From positions 62,001 through 126,000 of the forward strand of contig JADBXP010000028.1 of NCBI GenBank assembly GCA_020403455.1: a DNA stretch of 64,000 nt, in the 5' to 3' direction. The notes under the pieces were generated by a model. That model was not told the origin of the DNA. It did not search any database and worked only from the letters and a program-made list of their open reading frames with translations. The stretch is from Chitinophagaceae bacterium (GTDB lineage Bacteria > Bacteroidota > Bacteroidia > Chitinophagales > Chitinophagaceae). Every line of letters begins with the position of its first letter. Position 1 is the first letter of the stretch. Made by a program: the position numbers and the translations under genes. Below are positions 1 to 8,808 of this stretch, one piece after another.

Positions 1-228
1 TTCTTATTCACCGGAACACTCAGCCGGCTAACCCGACAAAAGGCAGAAGCCCTTGCAGAAGCACAGGGGGCTGTGATTGCCAGCGGTGTAAGTGCCAAAC
101 TTAATTACCTAATAGTAGGTGAAGATGCAGGGAGCAAATTGGAAAAAGCAAAAAAAATCAACAGCATTCATATTCTTTCAGAAGATGAATTCCTGCAGTT
201 GGTAAATGCAGATCTCTCTAACCAATAA
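1..228 (+). CDS. ligA: NAD-dependent DNA ligase, C-terminal end (partial)
   Basis: The frame is open from base 1 and ends at TAA 226-228, giving the last 75 residues of a protein that starts before the window. The fragment begins FLFTGTLSRLTRQKAEAL and continues with a Gly-containing turn and NYLIVGEDAGSKLEKAKK, which is the pattern of a BRCT domain as found at the C-terminus of bacterial LigA. LigA seals nicks in DNA using NAD+; the BRCT domain helps DNA binding. The catalytic part is outside the window, so the assignment rests on the BRCT end alone. Another BRCT-terminated protein cannot be excluded, but LigA is by far the commonest in bacteria. Confidence 0.85.
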   Translation, partial: FLFTGTLSRLTRQKAEALAEAQGAVIASGVSAKLNYLIVGEDAGSKLEKAKKINSIHILSEDEFLQLVNADLSNQ

Positions 229-238
229 AATAAATGCC

Positions 239-913
239 ATGTTGCAACAAGCCACCCTCCAATTCCTCAAAGGACTCGCCCGCAATAACCAGAAAGAGTG
301 GTTAGACGCACATCGAATGGACTATGAATCGGCGAAGGCAGACTTTCATCAGTTGGTAGAACAGGTGCTTCGATCATTAGAAAAAAAAGAACCTGCATTC
401 GCTTCGTTGCAGCCAAAAGATTGCATTTTCCGGATCAACAGAGATGTTCGTTTTAGCAAAGATAAATCCCCATATAAAACAAATATGGGTGCCAGCATCA
501 AAGCAGATGGCAAGAAATCATTGCTGGCAGGATATTATGTGCACATCGAACCGGGTGGTAAAAGTTTTGTAGGAGGTGGATTGTATATGCCCGATGCGAC
601 AATACTTCAGCAGATAAGACAAGAGATTGATTACAACTGGGATGAGTTCAGCCAACTTTTACGTGCCCCTGGATTCAAGAAATTGTATGGAAGTTTGGAA
701 AAATGGGAGGGAATGATTTTATCACGGGAGCCGAAAGGTTATGAAAAAGATAATCCGGCGATTGAATTCCTTAAAATGAAAAGCTTTGTTGCCACCATGC
801 CACTAACTGATCAGCAATTAACAGAAAAAAGTCTGCTGCGAGATTTACTTCAGGCATTGAATAACCTGCAACCTTTGTTGCAATTCATGAATAGAGCCAT
901 TGAGCATCCTTAG
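239..913 (+). CDS. DUF2461 domain-containing protein
   Basis: A 224-residue protein of the DUF2461 (TIGR02453-type) family, whose biochemical function is unknown to me. Typical family features are visible: an N-terminal segment with LQFLKGLARNNQKEWLDAHR and the conserved stretch FRINRDVRFSKDKSPYKTNM at about residues 75-94. An ATG at 206 is in frame but would overlap the ligA end and add 11 residues not seen in the family, so the ATG at 239 is chosen. The gene follows ligA by 10 bases on the same strand and may be co-transcribed with it. No signal peptide or membrane segment is evident. Confidence 0.85.
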   Translation: MLQQATLQFLKGLARNNQKEWLDAHRMDYESAKADFHQLVEQVLRSLEKKEPAFASLQPKDCIFRINRDVRFSKDKSPYKTNMGASIKADGKKSLLAGYYVHIEPGGKSFVGGGLYMPDATILQQIRQEIDYNWDEFSQLLRAPGFKKLYGSLEKWEGMILSREPKGYEKDNPAIEFLKMKSFVATMPLTDQQLTEKSLLRDLLQALNNLQPLLQFMNRAIEHP

Positions 914-916
914 GCA

Positions 917-2413
917 TCAATACAATGTTTGAAATGCTTTTCCTAAAGATTCGATGACATCGCTGGCCAAAAGACTTTCCTGGGCTATAGTGTTTACTGC
1001 TATATCAGCTGCCAGTCCGTGCAAATAAACGCCGAGCAAAGCCGCCTGCAGGGGGTCGTATTGCTGTGCCAATAAAGCAGTCAATATTCCGGTGAGCACA
1101 TCACCCGAACCACCTTTTGCCAGCCCTGCATTTCCGGTTGAGTTGAACCAACTCTTTCCCCCATAACAAACCTGTGTATGATGGCCTTTTAAAATGACTA
1201 CCCATGGGTTCTGTTGGCTAATTTGTCGGGCTTTGGCAGATCTTTCATACTCATTGGAATGTTTTCCGAACAAGCGATCAAATTCTTTGGGATGCGGTGT
1301 GAGCAGGGCCCCTTCCGGAAGAAGCGATAAATGTTGTGGGTGCAGTGACAGCAGGTGCAAGGCATCTGCATCCAGCACCAGTGGAACCTGGCTCTTTCTC
1401 AAAACATCTACCAATAGTTTTTCCGCATCAGCATCAAGTCCCATTCCCGGTCCTATGCCAATACTTCGATAGGGTTCGAGTTTGGGTAGTCCGTTTTCAC
1501 GAGCCAGTTGCATGGCTTCCGGCAAAGCCGTGAGAAGATCCACTGTATATTTTTCAGGAACCAAAACAGTGAGTAGTCCGGTTCCACTTCTTAAACAAGC
1601 TTTGGCTGCAAGTACTGCCGCACCCATTTTACCTTCACTGCCCGCAACCAGAAATGAATGGCCAAAATGACCTTTGTGCTCAACTCCCTGGCGGGGACGG
1701 AATATTTCACGGATAGTTTCTTCAGTGATTAAACGGGTATCAGATGGGTGAATCAACGGATAGTTCGGGGAAAGTCCGATCGGTACAACATCCAACTTGC
1801 CAAGCATTGGCCAATTTTGCGCCAGTAAAAAAGCAGGTTTCAAACTCTCGAAACCAATGGTGTGCTGTGCCCTCACAGATGGTCCGATGATGTATTGATC
1901 AGAACCCATGCCACTAGGAATATCCACCGACCAACAATTTACTTCAGCTGCAAGCAGATACATGACCAACTCAGCTGCAACCGATGACAAAGGCCGGTTG
2001 AGTCCGACACCAAAAAGAGCATCGATCACTATGGTATCTGCTGAAAGGAGGGGAAAATTTTTTTTGTTGCTGATTTCCTGAACAATCAAACCGGCAGCAA
2101 TCAGTTCATCGATACACTGTTCAATATGAGGGGGTCGCTTGCGGAGAGAGGGTAAAAAATATATTTCCGGACGATAGCCCTCCTGCAAGAGAAGACGAGC
2201 TATAAAAAATCCATCACCGCCATTGTTTCCGGGGCCGGCTAAAACAACCCATTGAAGGGGATGGGCGTTGAAGGACAGAATTTTTCGCACAAAAGCAGTG
2301 GCAGCACGTTGCATGAGATCGGCCTCTGTGCAGGGCTCTTCATGACAGGTATAGTTTTCCCATGCCTTCATGTAAGCTGCTTCAGCAATGATATGAGCAT
2401 GTAACTCTGGCAT
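917..2413 (-). CDS. nnr: Bifunctional NAD(P)H-hydrate epimerase / ADP-dependent NAD(P)H-hydrate dehydratase
   Basis: A 498-residue fusion that repairs hydrated NADH and NADPH. The N-terminal YjeF_N (epimerase) domain carries GPGNNGGDGFF at about residues 60-70 and DIPSGM further on. The C-terminal carbohydrate-kinase-like dehydratase domain carries the HPKEFDRL segment and the NAGLAKGGSGDVLTG motif at about 428-442, with the conserved GxGD. Both domains look complete and the length is normal for the fused form. It is convergent with the DUF2461 gene (3-base gap) and lies 34 bases downstream of asd on the same strand, so read-through from asd is possible. Confidence 0.95.
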   Translation of the reverse strand: MPELHAHIIAEAAYMKAWENYTCHEEPCTEADLMQRAATAFVRKILSFNAHPLQWVVLAGPGNNGGDGFFIARLLLQEGYRPEIYFLPSLRKRPPHIEQCIDELIAAGLIVQEISNKKNFPLLSADTIVIDALFGVGLNRPLSSVAAELVMYLLAAEVNCWSVDIPSGMGSDQYIIGPSVRAQHTIGFESLKPAFLLAQNWPMLGKLDVVPIGLSPNYPLIHPSDTRLITEETIREIFRPRQGVEHKGHFGHSFLVAGSEGKMGAAVLAAKACLRSGTGLLTVLVPEKYTVDLLTALPEAMQLARENGLPKLEPYRSIGIGPGMGLDADAEKLLVDVLRKSQVPLVLDADALHLLSLHPQHLSLLPEGALLTPHPKEFDRLFGKHSNEYERSAKARQISQQNPWVVILKGHHTQVCYGGKSWFNSTGNAGLAKGGSGDVLTGILTALLAQQYDPLQAALLGVYLHGLAADIAVNTIAQESLLASDVIESLGKAFQTLY

Positions 2414-2447
2414 ATTGCTTCAACTATGTTACAGATTGATTGTACAA

Positions 2448-3437
2448 CTACAATAACCCTTTTTGCATCATGTATTCTGCAATTTGAACAGCATTGGTTG
2501 CCGCACCTTTCCGAAGGTTATCGCTCACAATCCACATGTTCAGGGTATTGTCTTGCGATTCATCCCGACGGATCCTTCCAACAAACACATCATCCTTTTC
2601 ATGCGCCCACAAAGGCATGGGATAGATTTTCGATTGAACATCATCCTGCACCACAACTCCGGGAGCATGGGAAAGAATGTGAGTTACGTCGGATAGTTCG
2701 AAGGGTTGCTCAAATTCGATGTTGACACTTTCGCTGTGACCTCCCATAACAGGGATACGAACAGTGGTGGCGGTCACTCTAATTGTATCATCACCCATGA
2801 TTTTCTTGGTTTCCTTCACCATTTTCATTTCCTCCTTGGTATAACCATTGTCGAGGAAAACATCTATCTGTGGAATGGCATTCAAATCAATGGGATAAGC
2901 GTAGGCCATCTCACCCTGAATGCCTTTGCGCTCATTGAACAACTGGTCTACCGCTTTTTTTCCGGTACCCGTAACACTCTGATACGTACTAACTACAACT
3001 CTTTTGATTTTGTATCGCTTGTGTAGTGGATGCAATGCCACGACCATCTGAATGGTAGAGCAGTTAGGGTTAGCAATGATGCGGTCATTGGAAGTGATTA
3101 CAGCTGCGTTGACTTCCGGCACTACGAGTTTTTTATCGGGATCCATCCGCCAGGCAGATGAATTATCAATAACAATGATACCGGCTTCAGCAAAACGAGG
3201 CGCCCACTCCAATGAGGTACCTCCTCCTGCAGAAAATAGGGCTACTGCCGGTTTTGCAGCAATGGCAGTTTCCATTCCGACAACTGAATAATTTTTGCCG
3301 GCAAAGCAGATGGCTTTACCAACCGATTGGGGTGAAGCAACAGGAATTAATTCAGTCACCGGAAAATTTCTTTCCGCCAGCACTTGTAACATCTTGGTGC
3401 CCACCAAACCTGTGGCCCCGACAACAGCTACTTTCAT
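2448..3437 (-). CDS. asd: Aspartate-semialdehyde dehydrogenase
   Basis: A 329-residue NADPH-dependent enzyme that reduces aspartyl phosphate to aspartate semialdehyde, the branch point to lysine/diaminopimelate, threonine, methionine and isoleucine. The Rossmann motif VGATGLVG is at residues 6-13, the active-site cysteine is Cys126 in NPNCSTIQ, and a GGHSESVN segment lies in the C-terminal half. The frame is open 22 codons further upstream, but the family N-terminus (MKVAVVGATG) starts at the ATG at 3437, and the upstream codons fall in a terminator hairpin. The leader contains a small ORF and alternative hairpins, suggesting attenuation control (annotated separately). Confidence 0.97.
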   Translation of the reverse strand: MKVAVVGATGLVGTKMLQVLAERNFPVTELIPVASPQSVGKAICFAGKNYSVVGMETAIAAKPAVALFSAGGGTSLEWAPRFAEAGIIVIDNSSAWRMDPDKKLVVPEVNAAVITSNDRIIANPNCSTIQMVVALHPLHKRYKIKRVVVSTYQSVTGTGKKAVDQLFNERKGIQGEMAYAYPIDLNAIPQIDVFLDNGYTKEEMKMVKETKKIMGDDTIRVTATTVRIPVMGGHSESVNIEFEQPFELSDVTHILSHAPGVVVQDDVQSKIYPMPLWAHEKDDVFVGRIRRDESQDNTLNMWIVSDNLRKGAATNAVQIAEYMMQKGLL

Positions 3438-3456
3438 GAAGTATTTTTTTATGGTT

Positions 3457-3523
3457 AAAAAAAAGCCCTCCGTTTCGGGAGGGCCTGGTTTATCAAAGTA
3501 CATGCAAACAATCAGTGCCCTCC
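3457..3523 (-). promoter_or_regulatory. Putative transcription attenuator of asd
   Basis: On the minus strand, segment A (3523-3517, GGAGGGC) is complementary to segment B (3484-3478, GCCCTCC), and B is also complementary to segment C (3471-3465, GGAGGGC). B-C forms a 7-bp hairpin with a 6-nt loop followed by eight U residues (3464-3457), a Rho-independent terminator 20 bases before the asd start. A-B would be the antiterminator. Segment A overlaps the last codons of the leader ORF, so a ribosome reaching the leader stop would cover A and let the terminator form. This is the geometry of trp/thr-type attenuation. No covariation or expression evidence is available. Confidence 0.7.
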
Positions 3524-3568
3524 TAGGGAGAACTTACCGGTGTGTTTCATGTTTTTATTCGTGTTCAT
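3512..3568 (-). CDS. Putative asd leader peptide (18 aa)
   Basis: A small ORF directly upstream of the asd attenuator reads MNTNKNMKHTGKFSLGGH, ending at TGA 3514-3512. Ten of the first twelve residues are Asn, Thr, Lys or Met, amino acids of the aspartate family to which Asd contributes (Thr, Met, Lys) or which share the aspartate precursor (Asn). This composition, with the alternative hairpins just downstream, is what a ribosome-stalling leader peptide would look like. A second in-frame ATG at 3550 would give a 12-residue version. The start codon lies about 5 bases after a near-consensus -7 element, so the transcript may be almost leaderless. Function is inferred. Confidence 0.6.
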   Translation of the reverse strand: MNTNKNMKHTGKFSLGGH

Positions 3569-3572
3569 ATTG

Positions 3573-3601
3573 TAAATATACTTATTAATCAGTAATTACA
3601 A
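3573..3601 (-). promoter_or_regulatory. Putative asd promoter
   Basis: On the minus strand TTG (3601-3599) is followed after 18 bases by TATATTTA (3580-3573), one mismatch from the Bacteroidota -7 element TAnnTTTG. Transcription would begin near 3568, at the leader ORF start. Confidence 0.4.
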
Positions 3602-3612
3602 AAGCAAGGAAA

Positions 3613-4533
3613 TTAATACAGTTTGATGTCAAAGTTCACCAACTGTACAAAATCATTGAGACGATGGGCAATATCATCACTACTTAGTTCACGCAGCCGA
3701 TCAGTGCCAAATTTTTCAACACAAAATGATGCCATGGCACTGCCCAGGATGATGGCCGTCTTCATGTTATCGAAAGAAATGTCTTTTGTTCTTGCCAGGT
3801 GACCAATGAATCCGCCGGCAAATGTATCACCGGCCCCGGTTGGGTCGAATACATCCTCCAATGGAAGAGCAGGGGCAAAAAACACTTTGTCCTCATGGAA
3901 CAACAAAGCACCGTGCTCACCTTTTTTGATAATCACATACTTAGGACCCATTTGCATGATGGTGGCAGCAGCTCTTACCAGCGAGTAATCACCACTTAAC
4001 TGTCGGGCTTCGCTATCGTTGACCATGATCACATCTACCATGGAAATGGTTTTCTTCAGATCTTCCATTGCAGTTTCCATCCAAAAGTTCATCGTATCCA
4101 TTACAATTAACTTCGGTCTTTTCCTCATTTGCTCAATTACACTGCGTTGTACAGCAGGCACCAGGTTACCCAGCATTAGGAATTCACAATCCTGATAGCT
4201 TTCAGGAACTACAGGCTGAAAATTTGCCAATACGTTCAGTTGGGTGTCGAGTGTATCTCGGCTGTTCATATCCATGTGGTACCTGCCCCTCCAGAAAAAT
4301 GATTTTTCATCTGCCTTGATCTGTACACCAGCTAAATCAACTTGCCTATCGGTGAGTGCTTTCAGTTCTTCAGCAGGGAAATCACCACCCACAATGGAAA
4401 TTTGCTTAACGGGGGTAAAATTGGAAGCACACCAGGCGATGTAAGTGGCTGCACCGCCGATGATCTTATCACTTTTTCCAAAGGGTGTTTCGATGGCATC
4501 GAATGCCATGGTACCTACAACAACTAATGACAT
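3613..4533 (-). CDS. PfkB-family carbohydrate kinase
   Basis: A 306-residue ribokinase-like (PfkB) kinase; the substrate cannot be told from sequence. The N-terminus MSLVVVGTMAFDAIETPFG and IIGGAATYIAWCAS match the family's first signature region, and the second signature DPTGAGDTFAGGF is at about 230-242 with the catalytic Asp in GAGD. The ATG at 4533 is chosen over a 15-codon upstream extension because the beta-strand MSLVVVG is the usual start. It lies behind the asd promoter on the same strand and is divergent from the tetR gene. A ribokinase or adenosine-kinase-like nucleoside kinase role is possible but unproven. Confidence 0.9.
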   Translation of the reverse strand: MSLVVVGTMAFDAIETPFGKSDKIIGGAATYIAWCASNFTPVKQISIVGGDFPAEELKALTDRQVDLAGVQIKADEKSFFWRGRYHMDMNSRDTLDTQLNVLANFQPVVPESYQDCEFLMLGNLVPAVQRSVIEQMRKRPKLIVMDTMNFWMETAMEDLKKTISMVDVIMVNDSEARQLSGDYSLVRAAATIMQMGPKYVIIKKGEHGALLFHEDKVFFAPALPLEDVFDPTGAGDTFAGGFIGHLARTKDISFDNMKTAIILGSAMASFCVEKFGTDRLRELSSDDIAHRLNDFVQLVNFDIKLY

Positions 4534-4682
4534 AAAGAATGTATTGTTTGGCGGCGAAATTAAAGCATTCCGGGGCACTATGGCTGCGATTCCCCCTCTT
4601 TTTTCCTTTCAAGAAACTAACCAAAATTCAGCAATAGGGAAGATTGTATGGCTATAAAAAAATAAACAAATCAAAAATATGC

Positions 4683-4696
4683 CTAACGTATGTTAG
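4683..4696. promoter_or_regulatory. Operator-like palindrome at tetR
   Basis: CTAAC-GTAT-GTTAG is an inverted repeat with 5-base arms and a 4-base spacer. It lies immediately upstream of the -7 element of the tetR gene (4702-4709) and 18 bases before its ATG. This is the position expected for autorepression by a TetR-family protein. The divergent kinase start is 150 bases away. Confidence 0.45.
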
Positions 4697-4701
4697 TTTG
4701 T

Positions 4702-4709
4702 TATCTTTG
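4702..4709 (+). promoter_or_regulatory. Promoter -7 element for tetR-type gene
   Basis: TATCTTTG matches the Bacteroidota -7 consensus TAnnTTTG exactly. It ends 4 bases before the ATG at 4714, so the mRNA would be leaderless or nearly so. No clear TTG -33 element is present at the usual distance. Confidence 0.5.
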
Positions 4710-4713
4710 TTGT

Positions 4714-5310
4714 ATGGCCAGAATAAAGACAGATAGTCATACCTCACGCAGGGAAGTGATCATTGCCAAGGCGGCATTGTTGTTTCGTGAAAAGGGATTC
4801 AAGGCAGCCAGCATGCGTGATTTGGCAGAATCAGTAGGTGTGGAAGCGGCTAGTTTGTACAACCACATCAAATCAAAAACCGAATTATTGCATGAATTGT
4901 GTTTTGGGGTTGCCAATCGCTTCATGCAAAAAATTGAGGAAGTGGAACAGGAAAAAATTCCTGCTGCTGAGAAAATTGAAAAAATTCTTCGCTTTCACAT
5001 TCATGAAATGATTCATCATTATGAGGAAGTTTATGTAAGTGATCGGGAATGGAAGCACTTACTCGACCCCTATTTATCTAATTTCCAAAACCAGCGCAGA
5101 ATTTACCGGAAGCGCCTGGCGGCCATCATTGAGGCTGGAATCCGGGCTGGAGAGATTGAACCCATTGATGCCCCTACTGCGGTGTTAATCCTTTTACATG
5201 CGGTGAGCGGCATAGAAAGTTGGCACCGTTCTCGTCACAAAATTTCTGCAGAAGAGTTAGAAAACAACATGATCACCATACTTGTGGGTGGTCTTCGCCC
5301 CCGCAAATAA
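4714..5310 (+). CDS. TetR/AcrR family transcriptional regulator
   Basis: A 198-residue TetR-family regulator. The N-terminal helix-turn-helix spans about residues 10-60: REVIIAKAALLFREKGFKAA, then MRDLAESVGVEAASLYNHIKSK, a textbook TetR recognition segment. The C-terminal helical domain would bind an unknown ligand. The ATG at 4714 is used; an alternative ATG at 4690 would place the start upstream of the promoter element and inside the operator-like palindrome. The gene stands alone on the plus strand, convergent with nrdA, so its targets other than itself are not evident from context. Confidence 0.93.
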   Translation: MARIKTDSHTSRREVIIAKAALLFREKGFKAASMRDLAESVGVEAASLYNHIKSKTELLHELCFGVANRFMQKIEEVEQEKIPAAEKIEKILRFHIHEMIHHYEEVYVSDREWKHLLDPYLSNFQNQRRIYRKRLAAIIEAGIRAGEIEPIDAPTAVLILLHAVSGIESWHRSRHKISAEELENNMITILVGGLRPRK

Positions 5311-5341
5311 AAAATACCTGCCCGGAAATCCGAACAGGTAT
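5305..5341 (-). terminator. Rho-independent terminator of nrdBA
   Basis: On the minus strand a hairpin with 7-bp outer stem (5341-5335 with 5320-5314) and an inner CGG/CCG stem is followed by a U-rich tract. It lies 26 bases after the nrdA stop codon. The tetR stop codon overlaps its distal end. Confidence 0.75.
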
Positions 5342-5366
5342 GGTATGTAAGATGGTAATGCCCGTG

Positions 5367-7766
5367 TTATGCGCTGCAGGTAACACAGCCGTCTTCCATG
5401 CTGCAGGTTCCTCCGTTGAGACCACTGTTCTCTACATCTGTACCGTTCCCTTCTACTACAGACAAAGAGTGCTTGTTGATCAATGGTTCAACTGTCTTTC
5501 CCCCTTGTTTTTCTACAGTGAATTGTACGGCTTGTGAAGCTGCCTTGGAGCGCAGGTAATACATTCCGGTTTTCAGACCTTTGCGCCATCCGTAGAAATG
5601 CATGGAGGTCAGTTTGCTGGTAGTAGGTGCATCTACGAAGAGGTTGAGTGATTGTGACTGGCAGATGAAAGCGCCTCTGTCTGCTGCCATATCAATCAAT
5701 GTTCTTTGTTTGATTTCCCAAACTGTTTTATATACTTCCTTGATGTGATCGGGTATGTCGTCAATTTTCTGAATGGATCCGTTGTTGGCGATGATGCGGT
5801 TTTTCATTTCATCGTTCCAGAGATTGAGTTCGATGAGGTCGTTCAACAGGTGTTTGTTGACTACCACGAATTCTCCACTCAGTACGCGACGTACATAAAT
5901 GTTGGAAGTATACGGTTCGAAGCACTCATTGTTGCCGAGGATCTGTGAAGTAGAAGCAGTCGGCATGGGTGCCACGAGTAGGGAGTTGCGTACACCATAC
6001 TTCAGAACTTCAGCCTTCAGGCTATACCAATCCCAGCGAAGGCTTGGTTCTACACCCCAGAGATCAAATTGGAATTGAGCTTTGGAAACAGGAGATCCGG
6101 CATAAGTTTCGTATGGACCTTCAACTTTAGCAAGATCCTTGCTTGCTGTCATGCCTGCAAAATAAATTGTCTCGAATATTTCCTTGTTGAGGGTCTTGGC
6201 TGCATCGCTTTCGAATGGCATGCGCAGTTGAATGAATACATCTGCTAATCCCTGAACACCCAGACCGATGGGGCGGTGACGGAGGTTAGAGTTTCTTGCC
6301 TCTTCAACAGGATAGTAGTTATAGTCAATGATTTTATTCAGGTTCTTGGTGGCCTGGTAAGTTACCTCGTAGAGTTTATCGTGGTCGAACTGTCCGTTGA
6401 TAACAAATCGGGGAAGCGCCAGTGATGCCAGGTTGCACACTGCAATTTCATCTGGAGAAGTGTACTCTATGATCTCAGTGCAGAGGTTGGAGCTCTTGAT
6501 GGTTCCCAGGTTCTGCTGGTTGCTCTTGCTGTTGGCAGCATCCTTGTACAGGAGGTAGGGAGTACCTGTTTCAATTTGAGCTTCTAGTATTGCGAACCAC
6601 AATTCCTGTGCTTTGATTGTTTTGCGTGCACGTCCTTCACGCTCATATTGTTCATACAGTTGTTCAAAATTATCTCCCCAGCTTTCATGCAGTCCGGGTG
6701 CTTCATTGGGGCAGAACAGGCTCCATTCTCCATCCTGCTCAACACGTTTCATGAACAGATCTGGTATCCAGAGAGCATAGAAAAGGTCGCGGGCACGCAT
6801 CTCTTCCTTACCGTGGTTTTTGCGCAGGTCGAGGAATTCGAACACATCTGCATGCCAGGGTTCGAGATAAATAGCAAATGCACCTTTGCGTTTTCCGCCA
6901 CCCTGATCAACATAGCGGGCTGTATCATTAAATACTTTCAGCATGGGTATGATACCATTGCTGGTGCCATTGGTGCCACCAATATAGCTGCCGGTTGCAC
7001 GAATGCCGTGGATAGCTAGGCCGATACCGCCAGCGCTCTGAGAAATTTTTGCTGTTTGCTTAAGTGTATCGTAAATACCGTCAATGCTGTCTTCCTTCAT
7101 GGTCAGCAGGAAACAGCTGCTCATTTGTGGTTTTGGGGTACCTGCGTTGAAAAGTGTAGGGGTAGCATGGGTGAACCAACGCTCACTCATCAGGTGATAG
7201 GTTTTGATGGCGCTATCCATGTCATTTTTGTGAATACCAATGGATACACGCATGTACATGTGTTGTGGGCGCTCAACAATCTTACCATTCACTTTCAGTA
7301 GATAAGATTTCTCAAGTGTTTTGAAACCAAAATAATCAAAGCCGTAATCACGATCGTAAATAATGGTGCTGTCGAGTAGTTCGGCATTCTCTTCAATGAT
7401 CTGCATCACATCATCAGCAATCAGCGGTAGCACCTTTCCGGTTTTGGAATCTGTACAATTGTACAAGAGGCGCATTGTCTCTGAAAAACTTTTGGTAGTG
7501 TTTTTATGTAAGTTGCTCACAGCGATGCGACTTGCCAGCAGAGCATAATCGGGATGCTTTACGGTAAGGGCAGCGGCAGTTTCAGCAGCCAGGTTGTCTA
7601 GCTCTGTTGTGGGTACACCATCATACAAACCTTCAATCACCTTTTTGGCAACATCTACGGCACTTACAAATCTTCTGTCCAGACCGTAACACAATTTCTC
7701 AATGCGTGCAGTGATCTTGTCGAATTTTACACTCTCTCTTCTGTTGTTTCTTTTTATTACCTGCAT
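5367..7766 (-). CDS. nrdA: Ribonucleoside-diphosphate reductase, class Ia large (alpha) subunit
   Basis: A 799-residue large subunit that reduces ribonucleoside diphosphates to deoxyribonucleotides. An N-terminal ATP-cone starts at [18 protein letters not shown], which predicts allosteric activity control by ATP/dATP. The substrate-site residues are visible: Cys218 (MSSCFL) and Cys444 (AVCNLAS) as the redox pair, and Asn427, Cys429 and Glu431 in SNLCTE. The C-terminus ends with the shuttle cysteines in GCVTCSA. The gene lies 44 bases downstream of nrdB on the same strand, giving the order nrdB-nrdA. Length and motifs are normal for the eukaryote-like class Ia group found in Bacteroidota. Confidence 0.97.
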   Translation of the reverse strand: MQVIKRNNRRESVKFDKITARIEKLCYGLDRRFVSAVDVAKKVIEGLYDGVPTTELDNLAAETAAALTVKHPDYALLASRIAVSNLHKNTTKSFSETMRLLYNCTDSKTGKVLPLIADDVMQIIEENAELLDSTIIYDRDYGFDYFGFKTLEKSYLLKVNGKIVERPQHMYMRVSIGIHKNDMDSAIKTYHLMSERWFTHATPTLFNAGTPKPQMSSCFLLTMKEDSIDGIYDTLKQTAKISQSAGGIGLAIHGIRATGSYIGGTNGTSNGIIPMLKVFNDTARYVDQGGGKRKGAFAIYLEPWHADVFEFLDLRKNHGKEEMRARDLFYALWIPDLFMKRVEQDGEWSLFCPNEAPGLHESWGDNFEQLYEQYEREGRARKTIKAQELWFAILEAQIETGTPYLLYKDAANSKSNQQNLGTIKSSNLCTEIIEYTSPDEIAVCNLASLALPRFVINGQFDHDKLYEVTYQATKNLNKIIDYNYYPVEEARNSNLRHRPIGLGVQGLADVFIQLRMPFESDAAKTLNKEIFETIYFAGMTASKDLAKVEGPYETYAGSPVSKAQFQFDLWGVEPSLRWDWYSLKAEVLKYGVRNSLLVAPMPTASTSQILGNNECFEPYTSNIYVRRVLSGEFVVVNKHLLNDLIELNLWNDEMKNRIIANNGSIQKIDDIPDHIKEVYKTVWEIKQRTLIDMAADRGAFICQSQSLNLFVDAPTTSKLTSMHFYGWRKGLKTGMYYLRSKAASQAVQFTVEKQGGKTVEPLINKHSLSVVEGNGTDVENSGLNGGTCSMEDGCVTCSA

Positions 7767-7810
7767 AGAACTACAATATATATGATGATGGGATAGTTGA
7801 ATCGATGTTA

Positions 7811-8785
7811 TTAAAAATCTTCTTCGAGTGAGAAGGTTTGTGCTTCCCGGTTGCCGGCCATTACACCAGCTTTCTGGTAATCACCCACCCTTTTTTCAAA
7901 GAAGTTCGTTTTTCCTTCCAGTGAAATCATTTCCATGAAATCGAAGGGATTGGTGGCATTGTAAATTTTCGGGTAACCCAGCTCTGACAGCCACCTGTCT
8001 GCAACGAATTCAATGTACTGCTGCATCAGCTTGGCGTTCATTCCTATCAGGGCTACCGGGAGGGCGTCGGTAATGAACTCTTTCTCAATGGCGACCGCAT
8101 CACTGATAATATTATAAACTGCTTCCTGACTCAATTTATTGTCCAGCATGCTGTATAAAAGACAGGCAAACTCGCAGTGTAGCCCTTCATCCCTGCTGAT
8201 CAGCTCATTACTGAAAGTGAGTCCGGGCATCAAGCCTCTTTTCTTGAGCCAGAAAATTGAGCAAAAGCTACCGCTGAAGAATATGCCTTCCACGGCTGCA
8301 AACGCAACAAGGCGCTCGGCAAAGGTTCCGCCTGTAATCCAACGAAGCGCCCATTCGGCTTTCTTTTTTACAGCCGGTATGGTCTCGATTGCATGGAATA
8401 AACGATTTTTTTCCACCGGATCCTTGATATAGGTATCAATCAACAGGGCATAGGTCTCTGAATGGATATTTTCCATCATGATTTGAAATCCATAAAAGCA
8501 ACGCGCCTCAGGGAGTTGTACTTCGCTCATGAAATTCACCGCCAGGTTCTCATTCACAATTCCATCACTGGCCGCGAAAAATGCGAGTACACTGGAAATG
8601 AAATGGCGCTCACCCTCATTCATTGAGTTCCAGTCCTTCATATCACTTCCCAAATCAATCTCTTCTGCAGTCCAGAAACTGGCTTCATGTTTCTTGTATG
8701 CTTCCCAGATTTTAGGATAGTTAATCGGTAAAATAACAAAGCGGTCTTTGTTCTCTCTTAACAACAATTCTGTTTCATTCGACAT
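7811..8785 (-). CDS. nrdB: Ribonucleoside-diphosphate reductase, class Ia small (beta) subunit
   Basis: A 324-residue radical-generating partner of NrdA. The diiron ligands and radical tyrosine can be placed by analogy with R2 proteins: Asp74 ([10 protein letters not shown]), Glu105 and His108 (MMENIHSE), and Tyr112 as the tyrosyl radical site; EGLHCEF carries a further Glu and His. The text around these sites closely resembles mammalian R2. The ATG at 8785 is used rather than a TTG two codons upstream. The 300-base upstream region contains a terminator-like structure (see 8809-8874), so the operon may be controlled after initiation. Confidence 0.97.
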   Translation of the reverse strand: MSNETELLLRENKDRFVILPINYPKIWEAYKKHEASFWTAEEIDLGSDMKDWNSMNEGERHFISSVLAFFAASDGIVNENLAVNFMSEVQLPEARCFYGFQIMMENIHSETYALLIDTYIKDPVEKNRLFHAIETIPAVKKKAEWALRWITGGTFAERLVAFAAVEGIFFSGSFCSIFWLKKRGLMPGLTFSNELISRDEGLHCEFACLLYSMLDNKLSQEAVYNIISDAVAIEKEFITDALPVALIGMNAKLMQQYIEFVADRWLSELGYPKIYNATNPFDFMEMISLEGKTNFFEKRVGDYQKAGVMAGNREAQTFSLEEDF

Positions 8786-8808
8786 AACCAACGTTCATTT
8801 TAAGGGTC

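Noticed and set aside
1194..1670. Long plus-strand frames opposite nnr
   Set aside because: They mirror the coding strand of nnr, have no family resemblance and no start signals. The same holds for the other antisense frames in the window.
3438..3503. 22-codon N-terminal extension of asd
   Set aside because: It lies in the terminator hairpin and poly-U tract, and the extra residues are not part of the Asd family start.
7771..7790. NrdR-box-like AT sequence near the nrdA start
   Set aside because: CAATATATATG is one base longer than the expected spacing and lies between nrdB and nrdA, not before the operon.
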